A stretch of DNA of 64,000 bases from Brevibacterium sp. W7.2 (GTDB taxonomy: Bacteria; Actinomycetota; Actinomycetes; Actinomycetales; Brevibacteriaceae): contig NZ_CP073089.1 in assembly GCF_018137945.1 (NCBI RefSeq), forward strand, positions 868,001-932,000, in the 5' to 3' direction. Shown piece after piece: positions 58,364-64,000 of this stretch (its first letter is position 1; every line of letters begins with the position of its first letter). A model generated the notes under the pieces. That model had not been told where the DNA came from and searched no databases. It saw only the letters and a program-made list of their open reading frames with translations. Made by a program: the position numbers and the translations under genes.

Positions 58364-58759
58364 ATGAGGATCGGAGAGGCCGCCGCGGATCTCGGCGTCG
58401 CCGCGCATGTGCTGCGGCATTGGGAGGAGTGCGGTGTCGTCGTGCCCGACCGCACACCCGCCGGACATCGCAGCTACGACGACGAGCACCTCAGCCGGTG
58501 TCGGATCGTCATCGCCTGCCAAGGGGTGGGGATGAGCCTCGCGGAGATCCGGCAGGTCCTCCACCGGAGCGCGGTGGGGAGGGCGGCGGTGATCACCGAA
58601 CGGATCGCTGCCATCCGTCGCCAGACGGTCGCCCTCGAGGCGGCCGAGCGCTTCCTCGTCCACGTCGCCGACTGTCGTCACGACCTCATGACCCGGTGCC
58701 CCGACTGCGCCGAGTACGCGGCGACACCGACACACCGGGGCACCGCCTCGGCGCGGTGA
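58364..58759 (+). CDS. MerR-family transcriptional regulator
   Basis: 131 residues from ATG 58364 (GATGGGGAG upstream). The N-terminal winged helix reads R-I-G-E-A-A-A-D-L-G-V-A-A-H-V-L-R-H-W-E-E-C-G-V-V-V-P-D-R-T-P-A-G-H-R-S-Y, a textbook MerR head, followed by the dimerisation helix (I-T-E-R-I-A-A-I-R-R-Q-T-V-A-L-E-A-A-E-R). The C-terminal part has a cysteine set, C-x7-C-x2-C in D-C-R-H-D-L-M-T-R-C-P-D-C, which might bind metal or sense thiol-reactive compounds. It most likely activates the divergent hydrolase gene through the palindrome between them. Confidence 0.9.
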   Translation: MRIGEAAADLGVAAHVLRHWEECGVVVPDRTPAGHRSYDDEHLSRCRIVIACQGVGMSLAEIRQVLHRSAVGRAAVITERIAAIRRQTVALEAAERFLVHVADCRHDLMTRCPDCAEYAATPTHRGTASAR

Positions 58760-58825
58760 GAGCTCGGACGAAATTCATCGGGTGTCAGTGGTCACAAAAC
58801 GCGCCATGGCAGGCAAGATGGCCCT

Positions 58826-60535
58826 ATGAGCATTGATCTTGACATTGCACTCGCCGCCGAGCTCGATCCCATCGTCGATGTCGCCGCTGACCTCGGTCTC
58901 GACCCCAAGGACATCATTCCGTTCGGATGGACGAAGGCGAAGGTGCCCATCGACGTCCTCGACGCAGCCGCCGAGTCGGCGACGAACGGCGCGCTCATCC
59001 TCGTCACCGCGATGAGCCCGACCCCGGCCGGGGAGGGCAAGACGACAACGAGCATCGGCCTCACCGACGGGCTCAACGAGCTCGCGAAGACGAACCCGGA
59101 GATCGGGAAGGCCGTGCTGGCGCTGCGGGAGCCGAGCATGGGCCCGGTCTTCGGCATGAAGGGCGGGGCCGCCGGCGGCGGGTACGCGCAGGTCGTGCCG
59201 ATGGAGGACATCAACCTCCACTTCACCGGCGACTTCGCGGCGATCGCGGCGGCGAACAACCTCGCCGCGACGATGCTCGACAACCACATCCACCACGGCA
59301 ACGACCTCGACATCGATCCGCGCCGCATCCACATCCGCCGGGTCGTCGACCTCAACGATCGGGCTCTGCGCAACGTCACGATCGGCCTCGGCGGCCTCAA
59401 TGGAGGAGTGCCGCGGGAGGATCACTTCGACATCGTCGTCGCCTCGGAGGTCATGGCGGTGTTCTGCCTGGCCACCTCGGTGGCGGACCTCAAGGAACGG
59501 CTGGGGCGCATCGTCGTCGCCCACACCCGCGACCGTCAGCCGGTCACCGTCGCCGACCTCGGTGCCGCGGGGGCGATGACCGCGCTGCTGCGCAATGCGC
59601 TCTCCCCGAACCTCGTCCAGAGCCTCGAGCACTCGCCCGCGTTCATCCACGGCGGACCGTTCGCCAACATCGCCCACGGCTGCAACAGCCTGCTCGCGAC
59701 GAAGGCGGCGATGACGCTCGGCGACTGGGTCGTCACCGAGGCCGGATTCGGCGCCGACCTCGGCGCTGAGAAGTTCCTCGACATCAAATGCCGGGCCGCC
59801 GGCATCTGGCCCTCCGCAGTCGTCGTCGTCGCCACTCTCCGGGCGCTCAAGTACCACGGCGGCATCGACGTGGGCGACGTCGAGACCCCGAACACCGAGG
59901 CGGTTCTGGCGGGGATGAGCAATCTCGAACTCCACTGCTCGAACCTCCGCGACATCTTCGGTCTCACCCCGGTCGTGTGCTTCAACCGGTTCCCTTCGGA
60001 CACCGACGAGGAGATGGCCGCCGCGATCGACCATCTCGACTCGCTCGGCATCGCGGCGGTGGAATCGACGCACTGGGCCGACGGCGGCAAGGGTGCCGTG
60101 CCGCTGGCCGAAGCGGTCGTCGCCGCCGTCGAGAACGCCGGGGACGGGGACGCGGCGGCCCGTGCGCAGTACAGCTACGACCTCGACCAGCCGCTCGAGG
60201 ACAAGATCCGCGCGATCGCCCAGCGCATCTACGGCGCCGCCGACGTCGAGATCCCCGCGAAGGTCAAGCGGAAGCTGAAGCAGTTCACCGACGAAGGCTA
60301 CGGCGATGCGCCGATCTGCGTGGCGAAGACCCAGTACTCGCTGAGCACGGACCCGAGCCTGCGCGGCGCCCCGGAGGGCCACATCATCGAGGTCCGGGAC
60401 GTGCGCCTGTCCGCCGGGGCCGGGTTCGTCGTCGTCATCGCCGGCGACATCATGACGATGCCCGGACTGCCGAAGGAACCGTCCGCGCTGAAGATCGACG
60501 TCACCGAGGACGGGAACATCACCGGTCTGTTCTGA
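58826..60535 (+). CDS. fhs: formate-tetrahydrofolate ligase
   Basis: 569 residues, standard length. P-loop T-P-A-G-E-G-K-T-T-T-S-I-G-L, the R-E-P-S-M-G-P-V-F-G-M-K-G-G-A-A-G-G-G-Y-A-Q signature near residue 95, and N-L-H-F-T-G-D-F (signature 2) follow in the usual order. It joins formate to tetrahydrofolate using ATP, giving 10-formyl-THF for purines and one-carbon metabolism. No folD or formate-dehydrogenase gene is adjacent; it is a single gene. The leader is short (66 bases after merR) and includes a GCCATGGC palindrome. Confidence 0.95.
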   Translation: MSIDLDIALAAELDPIVDVAADLGLDPKDIIPFGWTKAKVPIDVLDAAAESATNGALILVTAMSPTPAGEGKTTTSIGLTDGLNELAKTNPEIGKAVLALREPSMGPVFGMKGGAAGGGYAQVVPMEDINLHFTGDFAAIAAANNLAATMLDNHIHHGNDLDIDPRRIHIRRVVDLNDRALRNVTIGLGGLNGGVPREDHFDIVVASEVMAVFCLATSVADLKERLGRIVVAHTRDRQPVTVADLGAAGAMTALLRNALSPNLVQSLEHSPAFIHGGPFANIAHGCNSLLATKAAMTLGDWVVTEAGFGADLGAEKFLDIKCRAAGIWPSAVVVVATLRALKYHGGIDVGDVETPNTEAVLAGMSNLELHCSNLRDIFGLTPVVCFNRFPSDTDEEMAAAIDHLDSLGIAAVESTHWADGGKGAVPLAEAVVAAVENAGDGDAAARAQYSYDLDQPLEDKIRAIAQRIYGAADVEIPAKVKRKLKQFTDEGYGDAPICVAKTQYSLSTDPSLRGAPEGHIIEVRDVRLSAGAGFVVVIAGDIMTMPGLPKEPSALKIDVTEDGNITGLF

Positions 60536-60649
60536 GGCGCGGTGCCTGGATTCTGCGCCACGTCCAGGGTGGATTCTCAGCCGATTCCGCCATGAATGCG
60601 GCTCACATCCGCCGTCGGATCGGTGCGCATCGACTCGGGGGTGCGCGGA

Positions 60650-61228
60650 CTACCGCTGGCGCTTGGGCCTGCGCGGCTTCTGGAGCCACGGGCGCAGCAG
60701 ACGCGTGCTCACCGGCAGGAAGATGTACGTCATCAGCGGGGTGAGCAGGCAGATGTTGAGCAGCACGGCGAGCACCGGCGGCCACGCCGACAGGTGGGGC
60801 AGCAGCAGGTAGGTCGAGAGCAGGCTGAGCGGGAAGAACGGCAGGAAGATGCTCACCGCCTGCTTCCACCGCGGTGGGACGACCGTTTCGGGAATGGTCA
60901 GCGCCGTCTCGCCCTGCGGTTCGAACCAGCCTTCGATGCCCGTGCGGTGTTCGACCTTCGTGTCCTCGATGAGTTCGGCGCCGCTGTCGATCCACCACTT
61001 GCGGTCATCGGACTCGTCCCAGGCGCGCAGCGACTTCGCATCGGCGAACCGGTAGAGGACGTGCCATTCGTTCGAGTCCGGTGCGGTCCGCACCCACCCG
61101 GATCCGAGGTAGCCGGGACGTTCGCGGGCGAGCTCCTGTCCGGCCTGCACCCATGCGTTGAAACGGCGGTGGTGTGCGGGCTGGACGGTGCGGGTGATCG
61201 CGACGGTGATGGCAGACGGCTGAGGCAT
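60650..61228 (-). CDS. membrane protein with antibiotic-biosynthesis-monooxygenase-like domain
   Basis: 192 residues from ATG 61228. The first 110 residues follow an ABM-like ferredoxin fold (V-A-I-T-R-T-V-Q-P-A-H-H-R-R-F-N-A-W-V, then P-G-Y-L-G-S-G-W-V-R and W-H-V-L-Y-R-F-A-D-A-K-S-L-R-A-W). The last 70 contain two hydrophobic helices (I-F-L-P-F-F-P-L-S-L-L-S-T-Y-L-L-L and L-L-N-I-C-L-L-T-P-L-M-T-Y-I-F-L) and a basic tail. The domain pairing is known in bacteria, but no function is proven. TATTAT (61241-61236, minus) lies 7 bases before the ATG, suggesting a leaderless mRNA. Confidence 0.75.
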   Translation of the reverse strand: MPQPSAITVAITRTVQPAHHRRFNAWVQAGQELARERPGYLGSGWVRTAPDSNEWHVLYRFADAKSLRAWDESDDRKWWIDSGAELIEDTKVEHRTGIEGWFEPQGETALTIPETVVPPRWKQAVSIFLPFFPLSLLSTYLLLPHLSAWPPVLAVLLNICLLTPLMTYIFLPVSTRLLRPWLQKPRRPKRQR

Positions 61229-61235
61229 GATTGCG

Positions 61236-61241
61236 ATAATA
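61236..61241 (-). promoter_or_regulatory. -10 element for a leaderless transcript
   Basis: TATTAT on the minus strand, 7 bases before ATG 61228, with no ribosome binding site in between. Confidence 0.5.
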
Positions 61242-61298
61242 GGGATCACCGAGGCGGCCCCGGCCGTGCGGGGTGCGTGTGCCCTGACACAGTCCGGC

Positions 61299-62111
61299 TC
61301 AGGGTCGCGGGGCGCCTGTCACCCGGGCGAACACAGCGTCGAGGGCGGCTGAGAGGCGCTGCCGGTTGCCTTCGTCCATCCACTCGCTGCGCACCTGCGC
61401 GTTGAGTCCGCCGGGCGTCTCGTGGGCGGCGACGAGATCGGCGATCGGGGTGTCGGTGTCGGCGAGCGTCGTGCCGAGGCCGACGAACTGACCGCGGACG
61501 ACCGCCTCGGCGTCGGTCCTGCCCCAGCCCTGGGCGATGAGCCATTCGGTGATCGTCTCGAGGTAGGCGAAGTGCGCGGACATCGTCGCCGTCGTCGCCG
61601 ACAGCGTGCTGAACATCGCTTCGGTCTCGGCGACCACCGTGCCGCCGAGGCGATCGAAGAGCGCTTCGACGGGCGCGTGCCCCGGGTGGACGGCTGTGAT
61701 TCCGCGGCGTTCGCGGACCGCCGGCAGCGGGATGACACGCACGACCCGTGGGCGGTGGGGGAGCAGAGCCTCGAGGGCGGCGACCGAGACTCCGGCGACG
61801 GCACTGACGAGGGTCGTCGCCTCGGGAACGTCGAGCTCGGTGAGGACCTCATCGACCTGCTGGGGAAGGACGGCGAGGAGAACGGGGTCGCTGCGGTCGA
61901 TGACCTCCTGGTTGGTCGCGGCGACCTCGACGTGAGGATAGGCCGCGGCGAGTCGAGCCGAGCGCTCCGCTCCGCGCGGGGAGAGGACGATGGCGGGTGC
62001 GTCCGCGGTCAGGGCCTGTGCTGTCCGCGCCTGCGCTGACTGTGTGCAGAGTCCGTCGACGATCGCCGAGGCGATCTCCCCGACTCCGATGATGCCGAGC
62101 GTCGTGCCCAT
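61299..62111 (-). CDS. pyrroline-5-carboxylate reductase-like protein
   Basis: 270 residues from ATG 62111, behind GGAGGAGGACCAAGC; ATG 62150 is an alternative that would add 13 unlikely residues. Rossmann-type N-terminus L-G-I-I-G-V-G-E-I-A-S-A-I-V-D-G, then L-A-V-L-P-Q-Q-V-D-E-V and S-A-V-A-G-V-S-V-A-A-L-E, and a C-terminal H-E-T-P-G-G-L-N-A-Q-V that corresponds to the ProC signature (T-P-G-G-T-T). It is similar to ProC but with changes in that motif, so a related imine or dehydro-amino-acid reductase is possible. It follows the WYL regulator gene on the same strand. Confidence 0.8.
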   Translation of the reverse strand: MGTTLGIIGVGEIASAIVDGLCTQSAQARTAQALTADAPAIVLSPRGAERSARLAAAYPHVEVAATNQEVIDRSDPVLLAVLPQQVDEVLTELDVPEATTLVSAVAGVSVAALEALLPHRPRVVRVIPLPAVRERRGITAVHPGHAPVEALFDRLGGTVVAETEAMFSTLSATTATMSAHFAYLETITEWLIAQGWGRTDAEAVVRGQFVGLGTTLADTDTPIADLVAAHETPGGLNAQVRSEWMDEGNRQRLSAALDAVFARVTGAPRP

Positions 62112-62128
62112 GCTTGGTCCTCCTCCGG

Positions 62129-63196
62129 TCAGCGGTGACGTCTCCTGCATTGTGTCATCGCCGGGGCGGAGTCGCCGTAGCGAGTGACGAGTTCGGTGCC
62201 GATGCGGGCGAGTTCCGCGCGCACCGCGGGTGGGCCGACGACCTCGATCGTCGACCCCCACCCCGCGAGCTGTTCGGCCAGTGCCGCCGTGAGGTTGGCC
62301 CCCACCTCGGCGATGGCCGTGTCCTCATCGGTGGAGATCACGGTGATCTGCCGTCCGAACTGGTGCATGAGGATCGGCAGCACCCAGCGGGGACATCGCA
62401 CCCGCGCCGTCACTGCCGATCGCAGGGCTTCGACCTCGTCGACGTGAGCCGTCCAGAAATCGACGAGATCGATCTGTCGGTGGAGGTCCTCAGCCGGGCC
62501 GGACCGTGACGGTGCCTCTGGCCCGACGGTGACATCAGCGTCGGTGACGGCATCGATCCGGTCGACGGCGAAGGTGCGCACCGTGGCCTCCCATCCCGGT
62601 CCGTGGGCGGGCGCCTCGGTGGTGACCTCGTGGGCGACGAGGTACCAGACTCCGGCCTTGGCGACGAGGCCGACGGGACAGATGGTCACCGTGCGTCCGC
62701 GGCCGTCCCTGGAGCGATAGCGCATGCGCAGGTGGGTGCGCGACAGCAGCGCAGAGCGGAGCTCGCCGAGGCGTCCGCTCATGTCCGCGGAATCGTCACC
62801 CTTACTCGCACGCCCCCACGGGGAGTGGTCGTAGTGGACGGTCGTGGCGAGGATCTCGGCCTCTGCCCGCTGGCTCTCCGGGAGGGCGCGGAGGAGCTTG
62901 CGGGTGGCGAGGCGCGTCTGCGGGGAGGCGAGGCCTGCGGTGCCGAGCATCCAGAACAGGGCATGGGCCTCGGGGGAGCGCAGGCCCGTGAGGTCGGTGC
63001 GGGCCCCGCCGAGCAGCTGCCACCCGCCGCCGCGACCGGGCTGAACGCTCACCGGAACTCCGGCCGCCGAGAGTGCCTCGAGGTCTCGTCGCGCGGTGGC
63101 CACGGAGATCTCGAGCTCGGCCGCCACCTCGGCGGCGGTGACCTTCCCCCGTCTCTGGAGGAGGAGAAGCAGGGCGAGAAGTCGATCTGCGCGCAT
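62129..63196 (-). CDS. WYL-domain transcriptional regulator, YafY-like
   Basis: 355 residues. N-terminal DeoR-type helix-turn-helix (L-L-A-L-L-L-L-L-Q-R-R-G-K-V-T-A-A-E-V-A-A-E-L-E-I-S-V-A-T-A-R-R-D-L) with G-R-G-G-G-W-Q-L-L, then a WYL domain (T-V-T-I-C-P-V-G-L-V-A-K-A-G-V-W-Y-L-V-A, an Sm-like fold that may bind ligands or nucleic acids) and a WCX-like C-terminus. It is divergent from a VOC gene. Between the two an AAAGTG...CACTTT inverted repeat (63215-63239) is a candidate operator. A -10 box CATACT lies 6 bases before the ATG. The stop is 17 bases from the ProC-like start. Confidence 0.88.
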   Translation of the reverse strand: MRADRLLALLLLLQRRGKVTAAEVAAELEISVATARRDLEALSAAGVPVSVQPGRGGGWQLLGGARTDLTGLRSPEAHALFWMLGTAGLASPQTRLATRKLLRALPESQRAEAEILATTVHYDHSPWGRASKGDDSADMSGRLGELRSALLSRTHLRMRYRSRDGRGRTVTICPVGLVAKAGVWYLVAHEVTTEAPAHGPGWEATVRTFAVDRIDAVTDADVTVGPEAPSRSGPAEDLHRQIDLVDFWTAHVDEVEALRSAVTARVRCPRWVLPILMHQFGRQITVISTDEDTAIAEVGANLTAALAEQLAGWGSTIEVVGPPAVRAELARIGTELVTRYGDSAPAMTQCRRRHR

Positions 63197-63202
63197 AGGA
63201 CA

Positions 63203-63239
63203 AGTATGCGCCTAAAAGTGATCATAACGTGAGCACTTT
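63203..63239. promoter_or_regulatory. divergent promoter/operator region of the WYL and VOC genes
   Basis: CATACT (minus strand, 63208-63203) lies 6 bases before the WYL start codon, consistent with a leaderless transcript. AAAGTG (63215-63220) and CACTTT (63234-63239) form an inverted repeat with a 13-base A/T-rich centre that includes CATAAC. Confidence 0.5.
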
Positions 63240-63303
63240 GCCTGGAAGAGTTGCTCCCAACGGCAGCCATCGGGGGTGCCGCCGAACCGCACAAGGAGCC
63301 GAC

Positions 63304-63705
63304 ATGAGCACTCTCAGAGGACTGACGACCATGGTGCTGACCGCCGACGACGTCGAGGAGGCCGCCGCCTGGTACTCCGGGGTCCTCGGCATCGCGCCGT
63401 ACTTCCGGCAGCCGCCCGACGGCGACCCCGCCTACATCGAGTTCCGCATCGGCCCCGACGAGGACGAACTCGGGATCATGAGCAGAAGCTATGCTCCCGA
63501 CGGCACCCCGACAGGCAGCAGTTCGGTGACGTACTGGTTCGTCGATGACGTCGCGGCGGTGCTCGCTGACCTCGTCGCGTGCGGGGCGACGGTCCATGCG
63601 CCCGTGACCCCGCGGGGTGAGGAGTTCGTCACCGCCTCGGTGACCGACCCCTTCGGCAACGTGCTCGGACTCATGCACAGTCCCCACTGGCTCGCCCGGC
63701 ACTGA
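63304..63705 (+). CDS. VOC-family (glyoxalase-like) protein
   Basis: 133 residues from ATG 63304, with AAGGAGCCGAC upstream; a longer frame from 63229 lacks coding character. Two beta-alpha-beta-beta-beta modules: M-V-L-T-A-D-D-V-E-E-A-A-A-W-Y-S-G-V-L-G and V-T-Y-W-F-V-D-D-V-A-A-V-L-A-D-L, ending V-T-D-P-F-G-N-V-L-G-L-M. The metal ligands of glyoxalase I or extradiol dioxygenases are not clearly complete, so it may be a binding protein. It is divergent from a WYL regulator, which probably controls it. Confidence 0.86.
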   Translation: MSTLRGLTTMVLTADDVEEAAAWYSGVLGIAPYFRQPPDGDPAYIEFRIGPDEDELGIMSRSYAPDGTPTGSSSVTYWFVDDVAAVLADLVACGATVHAPVTPRGEEFVTASVTDPFGNVLGLMHSPHWLARH

Positions 63706-63753
63706 GGAGCCCGCCTCGATTCACCGCCGGTCAGCGGGAACCAGGCGCCGGGG

Positions 63754-64000
63754 TCAGGAGTGAGGCTCGCGCGACGTCATCTGCTCGCCGGCGAAGGCGA
63801 GGAGCCCCGACACGCCTCCGCGCGCCAAGGCGTCCCGCTGCCGGTGAGCACCGGTCCCGGCGTCCAGCAGGCGGCGGACGCCGGCGCGCACGCGTTCGTC
63901 ATCGCCGTGGGCCGCCAGGGTCGGCTGCGCCCGGTCGACCGCGGCCCACACCGCGGCGGCCGCGGGCACTGACCTCTGCACGTCGGCATCCATGAGGGTC
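63754..64000 (-). CDS. carboxylate-amine ligase (GCS2/YbdK type), C-terminal end
   Basis: Partial: the reading frame is open at the right edge and its stop is at 63754. The visible residues (about 82, ending T-S-R-E-P-H-S) contain D-D-E-R-V-R-A-G-V-R-R-L-L-D-A-G-T-G-A-H-R-Q-R-D-A-L-A-R-G-G, which resembles the last helices of YbdK-type glutamate-cysteine ligase 2 proteins (R-x3-G-x3-L-L-x2-G-T-G-A-x-R-Q-R). An ATG at 63993 is merely an internal Met. The match rests on memory of that C-terminal pattern, so it is moderate. Confidence 0.6.
   Translation of the reverse strand, partial: TLMDADVQRSVPAAAAVWAAVDRAQPTLAAHGDDERVRAGVRRLLDAGTGAHRQRDALARGGVSGLLAFAGEQMTSREPHS

Noticed and set aside
1-64000. 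tRNA, rRNA, insertion sequences and phage genes.
   Set aside because: I scanned for cloverleaf-like arms, transposase motifs (DDE, HUH) and phage proteins in the plausible coding frames and saw none; a tRNA search program would be needed to exclude a tRNA fully.

Overview
The window is one uninterrupted stretch of a high-GC (about two thirds G+C) chromosome from a Gram-positive actinobacterium. Three things point to the family: wall teichoic-acid polymerases and glycosyltransferases, an LPXTG-type anchored surface protein, and a luciferase-like monooxygenase/FMN-reductase/MarR trio like the CE1758/CE1759 pair of corynebacteria. A Brevibacterium-like member of the Micrococcales is my best inference; no 16S gene is present to confirm it. 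I see no rRNA, tRNA, CRISPR array, insertion sequence or prophage. Spacing between genes is short and 4-base ATGA or TGATG couplings are frequent.

Layout. 0-10.6 kb: end of an MFS pump, a divergent arsR/AHSA1 pair, an aldo-keto reductase, a divergent EamA exporter/LysR pair, a ChaA-type cation/proton antiporter, a DoxX protein, then the operon marR - luciferase-like monooxygenase - FMN reductase. 10.7-15.3 kb: a MogA/MoaB-type gene with fdhD (molybdoenzyme maturation), a DUF2252 protein, a zinc alcohol dehydrogenase and a small orphan gene. 15.3-20 kb: a class-III aminotransferase-fold enzyme resembling the AGXT2L phospho-lyases, translationally coupled to an APH-fold small-molecule kinase, with a divergent TetR regulator and an amine oxidase. 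I read this as a candidate amino-alcohol or hydroxylysine degradation locus. 20-24.3 kb: MFS, glycerophosphodiesterase lipoprotein, HdeD and CorA.

24.4-36.9 kb is a wall glycopolymer cluster: tagD, three proteins with CDP-glycerol glycerophosphotransferase domains (one fused to a GT2 domain), four other glycosyltransferases and a CDP-alcohol phosphotransferase with an unusual active site. Two of its promoters share a 17-base element. 37-43.2 kb: a fused XRE-TetR regulator coupled to a complete dipeptide/nickel-type ABC importer. 43.2-47.3 kb: a DEAD-box helicase, an esterase, a PTH2-type peptidyl-tRNA hydrolase and a 60-residue protein. 47.5-51.8 kb: a 1428-residue sortase-type surface protein with a long Asp/Ala/Ser/Thr repeat stalk containing a 492-bp tandem duplication. 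52.3-64 kb: L-2-hydroxyglutarate oxidase, galE, a GltS-type carrier, a sarcosine-oxidase-like flavoenzyme, a hydrolase/MerR divergent pair, formate-THF ligase, a ProC-like reductase, a WYL regulator, a VOC protein and the end of a GCS2-type ligase.

The strongest unexplained signals are: (i) the MerR-type promoter at 58.3 kb, with a perfect 20-bp palindrome in a 19-bp spacer and an apparently leaderless transcript; (ii) a 10-mer GCCGAGGYGG that recurs across the window, including between genes; (iii) the kinase/phospho-lyase locus; (iv) the CDP-alcohol phosphotransferase whose last motif Asp is His; (v) possible two-state pairing over the corA ribosome binding site; and (vi) a helicase whose coding character begins at an AUC codon.
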